NCBI GenBank assembly: GCA_016783545.1
Contig: JADHWJ010000001.1
Location: forward strand, 74,369-119,898
Origin: Candidatus Aenigmatarchaeota archaeon
Lineage (GTDB): Archaea; Aenigmatarchaeota; Aenigmatarchaeia; QMZP01
Reading direction: 5' to 3'
DNA: 45,530 nt
In this document: piece by piece, positions 25,173 to 34,854 of the stretch
How the letters are laid out: each line of letters starts with the position of its first letter
Numbering within the stretch: the stretch's first letter is position 1
Notes under the pieces: generated by a model
Database searches by the model: none
What the model saw: the letters and a program-made list of their open reading frames with translations, nothing else
Told to the model about the DNA's origin: nothing
Made by a program: the position numbers and the translations under genes

Positions 25173-27395
25173 GTAAAAAATAAATATTATTATTGCAATT
25201 ATGTTTAGTGTCAGACCAAGTAGAAGTATGGACTGTGGCCAGAAATATATTGTCATTTCATAATTACCGAGCTTGTCAATATACCAGACGTTTGCATATC
25301 CGTTTCCAATAAAGTGCATATCCCTTGGCTTCTGGAAAAGCATCAATAACCATTGAGCTATTCTATCATCATACAGCCCCCATTTATTGTCGTAGGTCTC
25401 TGAAAAAACAAGGAAATAGGGTCCTGTCGCATTTTTCACAACCACTCTGTATTTTGTTGGATTGATTTTTTCTGTGAATATTTTTGGTGTTGAATTTCCA
25501 AGAGGAAGCTCTGATATAACTCTTTCTTCATGTCTTTCCAGTTGATTCTTCATAAAGAAAATCTTTTTATCAATTGTTTCATTTTCCAAATCAAGGAACA
25601 GTTCATCAATATTCTCCATAATAGAGAAATCATTGGTAATATATATATGCTCAAGATAATCCTGATTTTCATAAAGATCTATATAGACATATTCCTCCAA
25701 TGGTTTCCATGCACCAACTGTTTTTAGACTGTCCTCAACTTTTATCAGATTCCATTTGTCTCTGCAATACCCAAAGTTGGGAACAACATCTTTTCTCAGG
25801 ATAATATACTTCACATTGAGAATGGCAAGTATTTTGTTGATTTTGGTATAATTCCCCAAATCGCAGATATTCTTTTCCAAAAGTCTTAGAAATTTCCCAC
25901 TATTTGATGATATTACAATGTCTGCAAAAAGCGGAGGTTTGGGCGAAGCAAAAATAAACGGGTCGCTTCCCTGACCGTCCAACTGATATTCATTCTTTAG
26001 GAAATACGGCGAGCCTGACATTGGGAGAAACAAAACCCTTGAATCAGTTTTATCCGCTTCAATTGTTTCTGCAACTTTATTATATCCAGGCGAGAGCCTG
26101 TAATTATCTAAATGACTTCCTCCTCCACCAGATTCCAGCTTGGATATGCTAAAATCTCCGGCAAAAAATGGATGAAGCCAGAAAATAATAATAATGAAAA
26201 TAATTACATAGAATATATAAAAATTCTTGAATTCTATTTTCCTAAGCCTTTTCATCCATACTGAAAGGGATATGCCCATTGAAACAGCGAGGCAAAAACT
26301 TAGAAAATTAATTATATGTTGCGGAGACCTGAAAAAATTCATTAGGCTGATATTCTGATACATCCAAACAACAAGCGCTCCGAATGGCTCTTTCCCGCCG
26401 GTTGCGAATATGGCTGAAATTAAAAAAAGTCCTCCCCAGAATATAATTTCTTTATCTCTTTTAAGCAAAAATGTCAGAAATATCATGAATGGTATTACAA
26501 GAGAAACAAGAAGCCATGGTGCATATATCTGACTGTCAATGGAAAGCTTGAAGAAATCTTTGAAATATCCTATTCCAATAAGCGCTTCATAAATCGAAGG
26601 GACATTGACCTGGATGCTATTTAAGTTAGCTGTTCCCATTTCGCCAATGAAAGAACTTCCGACGTTCAGATATGAAAATATTGTTGGCAAAATCCAATAG
26701 ATATTAAAAAAGAAAACCACAGCATAGACTGAAACAATTTCTTTGATACCTGAAAAGCCCTTTTCTTTCAGACTATATAATAAAATGAGAAGCATGCTGA
26801 ACGCCAATCCGTGGAGAGACATTGCCATCATTGCCATGGAAGACGCTGTCAAGAATAAATAAACGTTTCTGTGTTTCCCGGCTAGGAATCTTATGTGAAA
26901 AAAAAGTGTTAATGGTAGAATCGAATATGAGATGAACTGAGTGTTCGCGCCTCCTATGAATTCATTGAACAACAAAGGGGAAAACGCATAGAAAAAACCT
27001 GCAATAAAGGAAGGAAAAAGATATTTACCGTATCGTTTTTTCAGAATTTCCCTTGTAAGAAAAAACATTGACATGCCAGCAGTCAGCATCACAACAAACA
27101 GCATAAGTTTTGAAACAAAGTCGCCTGTGAGACCAATATATCCAAAACCACCGATAATGGTAAATGCCAAGAAATTTGAGCGCATATAAACAGGAAACCC
27201 GAGAGCAGGACTGTCCCACATGTAAAAGGAATTCTCAGTTAGGTGTATAAGATAACTCTCTCTTACAGGTATTAACCAATCCCAATTATGTCCAAGTGTT
27301 CCAGGTCCGAGAACGCCCCTCAGGGATATCAGGGCAAATGCTATGTAAATGAATAAAACAATTAAAAATATGATAGTTTCTGATTGCTTTTTCAT
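25128..27395 (-). CDS. Large polytopic GT-C-like membrane glycosyltransferase
   Basis: 755 residues with about 12-13 membrane helices in the first 430 residues, an extracytoplasmic domain (about 435-715), and a last helix near 725-745 followed by a basic tail. The first outer loop contains GHNWDWLIP, with acidic and tryptophan residues where GT-C enzymes have their catalytic aspartate. The overall plan resembles YfhO/DUF2079-type or arabinofuranosyltransferase-like GT-C proteins that use polyprenyl-phosphate sugars. It is not AglB, because no WWDYG block was seen. A TTTTAATA element about 25 bases before ATG 27395 suggests a leaderless start. It is downstream of the GT39 gene in the same direction. 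Confidence 0.75.
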   Translation of the reverse strand: MKKQSETIIFLIVLFIYIAFALISLRGVLGPGTLGHNWDWLIPVRESYLIHLTENSFYMWDSPALGFPVYMRSNFLAFTIIGGFGYIGLTGDFVSKLMLFVVMLTAGMSMFFLTREILKKRYGKYLFPSFIAGFFYAFSPLLFNEFIGGANTQFISYSILPLTLFFHIRFLAGKHRNVYLFLTASSMAMMAMSLHGLAFSMLLILLYSLKEKGFSGIKEIVSVYAVVFFFNIYWILPTIFSYLNVGSSFIGEMGTANLNSIQVNVPSIYEALIGIGYFKDFFKLSIDSQIYAPWLLVSLVIPFMIFLTFLLKRDKEIIFWGGLFLISAIFATGGKEPFGALVVWMYQNISLMNFFRSPQHIINFLSFCLAVSMGISLSVWMKRLRKIEFKNFYIFYVIIFIIIIFWLHPFFAGDFSISKLESGGGGSHLDNYRLSPGYNKVAETIEADKTDSRVLFLPMSGSPYFLKNEYQLDGQGSDPFIFASPKPPLFADIVISSNSGKFLRLLEKNICDLGNYTKINKILAILNVKYIILRKDVVPNFGYCRDKWNLIKVEDSLKTVGAWKPLEEYVYIDLYENQDYLEHIYITNDFSIMENIDELFLDLENETIDKKIFFMKNQLERHEERVISELPLGNSTPKIFTEKINPTKYRVVVKNATGPYFLVFSETYDNKWGLYDDRIAQWLLMLFQKPRDMHFIGNGYANVWYIDKLGNYEMTIYFWPQSILLLGLTLNIIAIIIFIFYSMLHFFPNSKTKKP

Positions 27396-27449
27396 TTAAT
27401 ATTCTTATAATCCCTTATTAAAATATCATTTGGATATACAAAAACAATA

Positions 27450-27728
27450 TTATTTCATTATAAACTGCAGTTTTCCTAATCTAGAATCTGTGAATCTATC
27501 TGAATTTACAAAGAGCTCGAATTTGATATAGACCATGGAGTTCTGGTCTAAATGTTCTGTTATATCAATACTATCTTCAAACTTGCCTGAGTTAATTGTT
27601 TTCAAAAGTTCATACCTTTCCCCATCTTTGCTTACATATATCTTGAAGTAATTTTCCTTTGAACCACCAACACCGATAACAGGTTTCATTTCAACTGTTT
27701 CATATCCTAAACTGGAGCTTATAGACAA
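27450..27728 (-). CDS. Detached C-terminal beta-domain of the upstream GT39 protein (frameshifted tail)
   Basis: A 92-codon frame beginning at a TTG, overlapping the end of the 1024-residue GT39 gene by 29 bases in another frame. It has no convincing start codon or ribosome site of its own. Its sequence (SLGYETVEMKPVIGVG, YFKIYVSKDGERYELLK, DSIDITEHLDQ) reads like the second half of a sugar-binding beta-sandwich whose first half (GEMVAEFTYPDTESLE) ends the GT39 protein. A one-base shift near 27,708 would join them as VYKL-SLGYETVE. So this is more likely a gene tail displaced by a frameshift than an independent gene. Confidence 0.55.
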   Translation of the reverse strand: MSISSSLGYETVEMKPVIGVGGSKENYFKIYVSKDGERYELLKTINSGKFEDSIDITEHLDQNSMVYIKFELFVNSDRFTDSRLGKLQFIMK

Positions 27729-30700
27729 TCTTTCCTATGGTATTTACAAGCGCCGGTGCTAAAAGATTATACGAAGCATCACGTCTTATATTCTCTAATT
27801 CATGTATTGTTTCAAGACTTTCTGTGTCAGGGTATGTGAATTCAGCTACCATCTCACCGTTTATATCTTTAGATGCTGAGGATATTGCATCGGTTGGTGA
27901 TATGTAAAAATAATAGAGATTCTGCTCGCCTTCAGTATTTTTGAATGTGATTGTATGTTTCCCTTTGCTGAGACTTTGACTGGCAACATAAATAGGATTG
28001 GTCATTCCTTTAATAGGTCTCACTGGTTTTGAGAATTCCCCACCATCTATACCAAAGCTGAGCTTCCCTCTTCCATCACCGGTCTTTGCAAAAACAAAGA
28101 CACTATATTTACCATCTTCCGTTATATTAAATTCGTAGTTTATTTTCGCATCAGATCTTGCATATATGTTCTTTATGTTAACACCATGATAATTCTTTAT
28201 CCTTTCATCCAAAACCCAGTTAGAATTACCTGTGAAACTCTCCATATCGGAATGGAAGATCACGTTTTCCCTTAGCTTTAATTTGTATAAATTGACAGGC
28301 AGAGCCCTTCTCTTAAACGTCCTCTCTTCAACAAGTTTTATTGTGTCCCAGAATGCCTTGTTCTTTTCTATTCTTATGCTGTCACCGGGTTCTGTGACAA
28401 GCCATCCGAAACTATCATTGCTGCCAAGCATGCCCATGGGTTTGTAGTATGTGTCAGGGTTCCATATAATCTTAGCGTCTTTGTAGGAACCATAACCTCC
28501 GAATGTTCCGTTTAGGAAGTAAAGTAATTGTGATGTGGTTTTAGAATTGGCTGCAAACACTACATCACCAGGCCTCAGGTTATCTTTCAGATATTCTGTA
28601 ACACCCTCCCAGTCATTCATTTCATTATATGAATTATACCATTTCCATTCATACCATTGGCCTAGCGGAGCTGCTGTTATGGAAATGAAAACAGCTGCTG
28701 TAATCAAAACAGCAGTCAAAAGTTGCTTGTTTTCCAACTTAGTGCTTATCTTTTTCCTCTTAGGTAGCTTAATCATAATGTTTGTGAGAAGAATAGCTCC
28801 ATTGGCTATCACTATAAGATAAGAGAAGAGAATCAAGAAAAGATGTCTTTGACTGAAAAGCTGGATCTTTATGAAGAATATTAAAATCAGTGGCAAGAAT
28901 ATCCATGTAACAAGCAAAATGAATTTCTCTTTGTCATGTTCGTATATTCTAAATAATCCCAATACGAAGAACAGTATGAATACAAGCAATGCAATACCAG
29001 TGCCTGCACCAAGCCATCCAAACATGTCTGTAAAGAAATATGGTGTGAATTCAACTGAGCGTGTCTTTGCAATGCCGATGCTCTTTATCTGCTCTCCACC
29101 AATTCCTGATTGAGATATCCCATATATTGGAGAAAGTATCAGCAGGATACCAACCACAATAAGTATATTTCTTTTGATGTGCTTAGTTTCTAAATTCTTC
29201 AACCATTTCCCTGAATTGAATCTGAACTTTTTATTTCCCAGTAAAACACCTCTTTCCCTGTAAAGAGTTAGGAAAACAAGATATGCAATATGAACAATGA
29301 GCACGATAATGGCGCTGTAATGCGTAAACAGTGCAAATGTCATTACAACCGCATAACCAAAGAACCATTTCCCCTTTTCTTTTTCATTCTTCATTCTCCA
29401 GAAAAGATAGAATGAGAGAACTATTAGAAATGTCAGGATTGAATAATATCTCATCTTTTGTGCATAATGTATATGCGCTATTGATATGGAAAGCAAAAGC
29501 GCGGCAATAACGCCTATGTTCTTGCCGAATAATCCCTTGCCAAGCTTATACATGACAAAGATTCCAAGCAGGCCGAATATCAGGGATATGAATCTCAGGC
29601 TGAATGGATCCTGCATGCCGCTGTAAAATGCAATGTGGAATATAATATAATGAACCTGGTTTGGGTACCATTTTGTCCATATGGTTGGAATATCGTCTGT
29701 GATTCTGCCGTTGGTTACTATTTCATCTTCGTCAAATGCATCAACACCCAGATCATAAAACCTTAATCCAAATCCAAGAATAATTATAAGCAAAAGAAGA
29801 ACTGCTGCATAATTTCTTCCTTTCTTCAGATTCTTTATACCATTTCTTATGAACTTAAGCACATCTTTCCTGAAAAGGAGAAGAAGGATGAGCAATGCTA
29901 TGAAAATATATGTGTATTTGGCATTACTGTCAATTGCATACATGTCTCCTAAATATACATCAATTGGTTTGTCAATCCTGTCAACATGAAAGCCAATGGA
30001 ATTGATGTTAGATAGGTCTATGCCAGAATCTAAAACCGCTGGAGATCCAAGGTCCAGATTTTGCACTGTCCATGAATTAGTGGTTTTAATATAATTCCAG
30101 ATAACTGATTTTCCACCACCATCAGATATTATGAATCTTGGATTTCCTATGGCACCTTCTGCCTTCAGAGAAAAGACAAGCCTCTTTAATCCACTCCAGT
30201 CAGTAGTATGGGGCCTGCAGTTTATACCGCTATAGCTTGCTTCATTGCCTATGACCAATCCATGTGTCTGTCCGAATTCAACTTTTCCATTCGAGGGACT
30301 GCAGTCAGCTCCAATGCCAAATAATAGCACTGGTTTTGTGCTAAGGCCTTCTGACTGAATAACAATCAAAAGTACAACAACCAATATAACAATTTTTATG
30401 AACTTTCTGGTTTTCATGAAAGCTGGTATTTTCATTGCAGGTTTTTTCCTGCCCTTCACCTTTCTCTTCTTTCCCCTTGGTTTAATCAGGTTCAGATGTA
30501 CTACAACATGGCCTATTATACCAATGAGAAGAAGGTAGTACGCAATGGATGCAATCTGTTCAGAAAGAGAGGATGCGTTTATGTTCATTCCAAGAAGCGA
30601 ATCTTTGAAAAGGAAAATTGTCGGGCTGAAAACTAGGAACAATAGGCCAAGTACTATGTATGTGTTTGGATTATATAAAAAGAATTTTTGGGGTGCATTT

Positions 30701-30774
30701 CTACGAGATTTATTTTCCCTTTTCTTTCTAGAAACCCTCTTTCTTCTACTTTTAGAAGATTTTTTCTTTGTCAT
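27700..30774 (-). CDS. GT39-type membrane glycosyltransferase with basic tail and outer sugar-binding domains
   Basis: 1024 residues. Residues 1-30 hold 16 Lys/Arg (cytoplasmic tail). Three membrane helices follow (about 38-55, 78-95, 125-140). Residues about 150-285 form an outer domain with carbohydrate-binding character (DWSGLKRLVFSLKAEG, SWTVQNLDLGSP). From about 290 to 700 comes the polytopic PMT/ArnT-like core, with the catalytic acidic motif VDAFDEDEI (D345-E351) after LRFYDLG and HIHYAQKMRYYS. Residues about 730-1020 form a second outer region with CBM6/35-like DGKYSVFVFAKTGDGRG and GKHTITFKNT. It transfers a sugar from a lipid phosphate to an outer acceptor. It probably continues into the frame at 27450-27728 (see that entry). 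Confidence 0.82.
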   Translation of the reverse strand: MTKKKSSKSRRKRVSRKKRENKSRRNAPQKFFLYNPNTYIVLGLLFLVFSPTIFLFKDSLLGMNINASSLSEQIASIAYYLLLIGIIGHVVVHLNLIKPRGKKRKVKGRKKPAMKIPAFMKTRKFIKIVILVVVLLIVIQSEGLSTKPVLLFGIGADCSPSNGKVEFGQTHGLVIGNEASYSGINCRPHTTDWSGLKRLVFSLKAEGAIGNPRFIISDGGGKSVIWNYIKTTNSWTVQNLDLGSPAVLDSGIDLSNINSIGFHVDRIDKPIDVYLGDMYAIDSNAKYTYIFIALLILLLLFRKDVLKFIRNGIKNLKKGRNYAAVLLLLIIILGFGLRFYDLGVDAFDEDEIVTNGRITDDIPTIWTKWYPNQVHYIIFHIAFYSGMQDPFSLRFISLIFGLLGIFVMYKLGKGLFGKNIGVIAALLLSISIAHIHYAQKMRYYSILTFLIVLSFYLFWRMKNEKEKGKWFFGYAVVMTFALFTHYSAIIVLIVHIAYLVFLTLYRERGVLLGNKKFRFNSGKWLKNLETKHIKRNILIVVGILLILSPIYGISQSGIGGEQIKSIGIAKTRSVEFTPYFFTDMFGWLGAGTGIALLVFILFFVLGLFRIYEHDKEKFILLVTWIFLPLILIFFIKIQLFSQRHLFLILFSYLIVIANGAILLTNIMIKLPKRKKISTKLENKQLLTAVLITAAVFISITAAPLGQWYEWKWYNSYNEMNDWEGVTEYLKDNLRPGDVVFAANSKTTSQLLYFLNGTFGGYGSYKDAKIIWNPDTYYKPMGMLGSNDSFGWLVTEPGDSIRIEKNKAFWDTIKLVEERTFKRRALPVNLYKLKLRENVIFHSDMESFTGNSNWVLDERIKNYHGVNIKNIYARSDAKINYEFNITEDGKYSVFVFAKTGDGRGKLSFGIDGGEFSKPVRPIKGMTNPIYVASQSLSKGKHTITFKNTEGEQNLYYFYISPTDAISSASKDINGEMVAEFTYPDTESLETIHELENIRRDASYNLLAPALVNTIGKIVYKLQFRI

Positions 30775-30868
30775 TATTTAATTATATATAGGAATTTATC
30801 AATATAAAGTTTGAAAATTTCTTAATTAAAGTATATTATTGTGAAACCATAAACTATTAATTGATTTT
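30775..30868. promoter_or_regulatory. Divergent promoter between two GT39 genes
   Basis: 94 bases, nearly all A/T, between the starts of two basic-tailed GT39 genes. On the plus strand ATAAACTAT lies about 20 bases before ATG 30869. On the minus strand TATATATAAT lies close to ATG 30774. No ribosome site is seen for either gene. The shared spacer suggests the pair is expressed together. Confidence 0.4.
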
Positions 30869-32788
30869 ATGGCAAGTTCCAAAACTAAAAAAACAAAACC
30901 CAGGAAACCAAGATCTAGGAAAAAGACAATTTCTAAAAACCCCAGCAAGCAAAAAAACAGAAAACCACAGAAACGAAAACCTGTAAAAAGAAAACAGAAT
31001 TCTGTGAAACAATCTTCCAGAAGATCAAAATCCAGGAAAATAAAAGTTCCTAGAAAAATAAAAAACAGAAAAACAAAACCCAGAAAAAGAAAAGAGAGCT
31101 CAGTTGATCTGGTAAAATCGATTTCCAAAAGACTGGATAAGATGTTTCCTCCAGAGCAAACTAAAAGTGGAAAAAAACCAGTTGAGTTAAACAATGCAAT
31201 TATTTTTCTCAGTGCAATAATAATTCTGAGCCTATTACTTAACATGACAGGAATTACATGGGGCCTGCCCAATGGACTGCATCCTGACGGTGAGCACATA
31301 ACCAATATTCTTTTGAAGATGAAAAATAATATGGACCTAAATCCGCATAATTTTCAATATCCCTCATTGCACTATTATGTATTGCTTCTTATTGTAACTC
31401 TGTTCGAGCTTACCATTGGAAATCTCATCCCGCTTGGATATAATCAGTTTGGAAACACCCTTCTTATAATGAGATCAGTATCTGCTCTCATGGGTACAGC
31501 AGTTGTGTTTCTGACATATTTCATTTCCAAAAGAGTGTATAATGAAAGAGTTGGGTTGTTTTCATCTTTGTTTGTTGCACTGTCAATGGGATTTGTAACA
31601 TTAACGCACCTGACAACTTTTGATGTGGCCCTGACATTCTGGGTTATGCTGACATTCTTATGCTGCGTCTTTATAATGGAGACAAAGGAATGGAAATATT
31701 ATGCGCTTGCTGCGTTGTTCGCAGGATTTGCCGCATCAACAAAATACACGCTTTTCATATTGTTTGTTCCAATAATAATTTCTCATCTTCTGGCCCAGAA
31801 ATATGACAAAAGGAAGATCCTGCAGATTTTCAGATTTCTTTTCGATAAAAAAATATTGATGGTTCTTGCCCTGGTGGCTATAGGCTTCTTAATAGGAACA
31901 CCATATTCTGTTCTAGATAATGAAACATTCAAGACAGATCTGGCAAAGGTTTCCACTGTAATGACCAGTTGGGAAGGCTATAAATCTCTCCATATAGGAT
32001 GGATAGAGCATATCTACAACCTGATAAATATTGTTGGATATCCGCTTTTCATATTGATAATTATTAGCGTTTTTTATGGAATCTATACTGTCAAGAAAAA
32101 ACCACGGGACAGATATGACATATTGTTTTTGTCATGGATAGTTCTTTTCTACGGTATTATAGGCTCCTGGGGAACAGCACCTGGAAGATACCTGATGCCA
32201 ATACTGCCGTTCCTTATGATATTCTCTGGAAAATTCACTGAGAAGTTCATATTCAAGAAGAAAGGAATATCTTTCCGGCGTCTGCTTGTGATTGCAATAA
32301 TTATAATCTACTCACTTGCGTATGTCTTGATTGCAAATTCATTTTTCATGTACGAATCCAGAAATGCTGCCTCAGAATGGATAGTTGAAAATATACCAGA
32401 GAATTCAACAATAGATGTTTACATCAGGGGCAAATATCTCCCGCAGGTCTCATCATGTTTTGGTAATTCTGTGGGATGTTCTTTGTATAAAGTTACGTAT
32501 ATTGGAGAGATAGAAAACAAGGCCATAGCTCATGATAATTTCCGTAATTTTTATAAAGACTATATGAAAAATAATGCATCTGAGTACATAATTACAACAA
32601 GTTTCTATTATAGAAGATATTTTTTGGGAGCTTTTGAGGAAAGGAAAGAATTCTATACCGAATTATTTAATGGCGAATTTGAACATTTCCTGATTGCAAA
32701 GTTTCCAGGGGAATCAATAATAACAGTGCTGTTCAACCCCCAGTTAGAGGGACTTAATCCAACAGTGCAAATATTCAAAAAGATCTAA
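30869..32788 (+). CDS. GT39-type membrane glycosyltransferase with a histone-like basic tail
   Basis: 639 residues. The first 75 contain 38 Lys/Arg and no acidic residue, in SPKK/KPRK-like repeats, resembling a histone H1 tail. From about residue 110 the protein is a polytopic PMT_2-type enzyme: first helix 110-127, outer loop with the catalytic acidic pair in GLHPDGEH (D140, E142), FQYPSLHYY, TTFDVALTFW, and about 11 further helices to 490, then a C-terminal outer domain of about 150 residues. Expected function is transfer of a sugar from a polyprenyl phosphate on the outer face. The basic tail is cytoplasmic if the N-terminus is inside. It is divergent from the other GT39 gene. Confidence 0.82.
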   Translation: MASSKTKKTKPRKPRSRKKTISKNPSKQKNRKPQKRKPVKRKQNSVKQSSRRSKSRKIKVPRKIKNRKTKPRKRKESSVDLVKSISKRLDKMFPPEQTKSGKKPVELNNAIIFLSAIIILSLLLNMTGITWGLPNGLHPDGEHITNILLKMKNNMDLNPHNFQYPSLHYYVLLLIVTLFELTIGNLIPLGYNQFGNTLLIMRSVSALMGTAVVFLTYFISKRVYNERVGLFSSLFVALSMGFVTLTHLTTFDVALTFWVMLTFLCCVFIMETKEWKYYALAALFAGFAASTKYTLFILFVPIIISHLLAQKYDKRKILQIFRFLFDKKILMVLALVAIGFLIGTPYSVLDNETFKTDLAKVSTVMTSWEGYKSLHIGWIEHIYNLINIVGYPLFILIIISVFYGIYTVKKKPRDRYDILFLSWIVLFYGIIGSWGTAPGRYLMPILPFLMIFSGKFTEKFIFKKKGISFRRLLVIAIIIIYSLAYVLIANSFFMYESRNAASEWIVENIPENSTIDVYIRGKYLPQVSSCFGNSVGCSLYKVTYIGEIENKAIAHDNFRNFYKDYMKNNASEYIITTSFYYRRYFLGAFEERKEFYTELFNGEFEHFLIAKFPGESIITVLFNPQLEGLNPTVQIFKKI

Positions 32789-32806
32789 TAATCCAAATAA
32801 CAATAA

Positions 32807-33490
32807 TTAGTCAACAAACCTATATTTGATCAGATAAAATAATGCCCTGAATCCGTCAAATATGGTGATCTTTTTGCCTTCTTCAAAGTTTCTTGCCTTG
32901 AATTTTATTGGAACATTGTGAATCTTAAATCCTTTTTTCAAAAACTTTGCTGTGATCTCTGGTTCAAAATCAAAACGCCTTGCTTTTAGTTTTATATCTT
33001 TCAGGACATTCTTTTTGAAAACCTTGTAACAGGTTTCCATGTCATGAACATTTGAATTAAAAATAATGTTTGTCAGAAATGTGAGTGCTCTGTTTCCTAT
33101 ATGATGCATTCTATAAACTCCGCTGTACCCGTCCATAATTCTTGAACCGTATACAATATCGGATTCGCCCTCCAAGACAGGTTTTATAAGTTTTGGATAT
33201 TCTTCTGGATCATATTCCAGGTCAGCGTCCTGTATTATTATAAGATCTCCTGTTGCTTCTTTGAGACCAGAACGTATGGCAGAACCCTTTCCTAGATTTT
33301 CAGGATGAAACAATTTTTTATGGCTGTTCAACCCCTTTATCATTTCTCTTGTACCGTCCACAGAAAAATCATCAACAATGATTATTTCCTTTGAAACATT
33401 TTCAGGTAGTTTCACATTCTCAACCTTTTTCAATAAAGGTAATAGTGTATCCTTTTCATTGAAAACCGGTATTATTACAGATAACTTCAT
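32807..33490 (-). CDS. GT2 glycosyltransferase, dolichyl-phosphate sugar synthase-like
   Basis: 227 residues from ATG 33490, with GGAGTGAT just upstream inside the end of the preceding gene. A start at 33508 would overlap that gene and is rejected. DPM1-like blocks: [38 protein letters not shown] (DAD metal site) and [11 protein letters not shown] with [11 protein letters not shown]. It would supply polyprenyl-phosphate sugar to the GT39/GT-C enzymes nearby. It is the last gene of the four-gene minus-strand operon from 36,989. Confidence 0.88.
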   Translation of the reverse strand: MKLSVIIPVFNEKDTLLPLLKKVENVKLPENVSKEIIIVDDFSVDGTREMIKGLNSHKKLFHPENLGKGSAIRSGLKEATGDLIIIQDADLEYDPEEYPKLIKPVLEGESDIVYGSRIMDGYSGVYRMHHIGNRALTFLTNIIFNSNVHDMETCYKVFKKNVLKDIKLKARRFDFEPEITAKFLKKGFKIHNVPIKFKARNFEEGKKITIFDGFRALFYLIKYRFVD

Positions 33491-33494
33491 CCCA

Positions 33495-34853
33495 TCACTC
33501 CAAGACATCTAATAGAACCCTTCCCTGCACGTTTTCTGTATATCTCTTGCCAAGAAGATAAGATATAGTGGGATTCAGGTCTAATATGTTTACTTTTTCA
33601 TCAATCACATTGCTTCCAATTCCCTTTCCAGAAAATATCAGTGGTATGTGTTTCTCAGATTCCATTATTGCAAAACCATGGTCCATGCCTGATTGGCCAT
33701 GGTCTGCCATGATAATTATGGTTGTGCCATTTCTTAGCCCACTCTCATCGAGTTGATCCAAAATCATTCCAAACAAAATGTCTGTCTTTTCCCATGCTTT
33801 CAGATATTCAATAGAGTCGCTTCCCCACGTATGCCCAACAAGGTCAACAAAACTAAAGTCAATAATATAGAGCTCAAACCTGTCCTCTTTCAAATCCATC
33901 ATTACCAATTTCATTAGTTCTTCATCAAAATCATAATAGTGTTCCAGATTTGAAACAGTTTTTACATTCCAATCTGGTTTTGCTATATCCTTGAAATGAA
34001 CAGTTCCGTACATTCCTGTATCTATAAAGTCTGGAAGCGCATCGATTTTTAACCCACCCACATACAGATTGTTCTTCACGCCATGTATTTTAGGGATTGC
34101 CCCCGAAAGCAAGGAGCTAAAAGCAGGCTCTGTTTTTGTTCTGTAAATTGTTTCAGCGCTGTCGAATAGAACTCCTTCATATGTTAGCATGTCTATGTTC
34201 GGGGTATCTGCCTCCAGCATCTTGTCATATCTTCCGCCATCCACTGCCAATATTATAATCCTCGAGGTTTTTGGTGACGAAATATCTGGGTTAGTGATAT
34301 TGCTAATTAAATTCGAATTCAGATCATTGACATATGCATTTGAAGCAAAAGCTCCGATCAATAGGATTAAGAATGCTATGGAAAGAGTCTTTCCAGCTTC
34401 TTTCCCCTTTTGGTTCAAGTTTAGGAATAGAAGAATAAAAAATATGTATATTATGCACACTATTGCATTTGCGCTGGTATCAGAGAATGTAATCAGTGAA
34501 TTAATGAGATAGTTGTGGAAAATAAAGGATTTTGACATGAACGTGTATGCAGCGCCATATGTGGCAAAGAAAAAGAAATAATAAAGGAAAGAACTAAAAA
34601 GCAGAACTATCAATGTCTGTTTCAAGCCAGTTTTTCTAATTAAGAATATGAGACTAATCGCGATAGGTATCAGGAAAATAGGATAAAAATCAGCCATAAA
34701 AAAGAAAAGCAACAATATGCCCATGAGAACAATATCCGTATACTTTTTGTTTCTCTTGAAAATAACATACCCGATTATAGCTACGATTGGAACAAACCCA
34801 TTGATATTTATGAAGTAATAGAAAACCCAGCTCAATAAAAGCAAAACATCCAT
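33495..34853 (-). CDS. Membrane-anchored alkaline-phosphatase-superfamily phosphodiesterase/phosphotransferase
   Basis: 452 residues: five or six membrane helices in residues 1-175, then an extracytoplasmic type I phosphodiesterase/nucleotide-pyrophosphatase domain. Metal and nucleophile motifs are visible: LAVDGGRYD (D205), [14 protein letters not shown] with probable nucleophile T241, [17 protein letters not shown] and [13 protein letters not shown]. The plan recalls enzymes that add or remove phospho-groups on lipid-linked glycans, including ethanolamine-phosphate transferases, but the substrate is unknown. GGGAG precedes ATG 34853 inside the SDR gene's 3' end. Coupled to GT2 downstream (4-base gap). 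Confidence 0.82.
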   Translation of the reverse strand: MDVLLLLSWVFYYFININGFVPIVAIIGYVIFKRNKKYTDIVLMGILLLFFFMADFYPIFLIPIAISLIFLIRKTGLKQTLIVLLFSSFLYYFFFFATYGAAYTFMSKSFIFHNYLINSLITFSDTSANAIVCIIYIFFILLFLNLNQKGKEAGKTLSIAFLILLIGAFASNAYVNDLNSNLISNITNPDISSPKTSRIIILAVDGGRYDKMLEADTPNIDMLTYEGVLFDSAETIYRTKTEPAFSSLLSGAIPKIHGVKNNLYVGGLKIDALPDFIDTGMYGTVHFKDIAKPDWNVKTVSNLEHYYDFDEELMKLVMMDLKEDRFELYIIDFSFVDLVGHTWGSDSIEYLKAWEKTDILFGMILDQLDESGLRNGTTIIIMADHGQSGMDHGFAIMESEKHIPLIFSGKGIGSNVIDEKVNILDLNPTISYLLGKRYTENVQGRVLLDVLE

Positions 34854-34854
34854 T

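Noticed and set aside
25128-27395. AglB oligosaccharyltransferase identity for the 755-residue membrane protein
   Set aside because: No WWDYG catalytic block; the single NWDW near the N-terminus is not enough.
30826-31305. 159-codon Phe/Leu-rich frame on the minus strand
   Set aside because: It is the antisense of the Lys/Arg-rich tail of the GT39 gene; the composition is explained by complementing AAA/AGA-rich codons.
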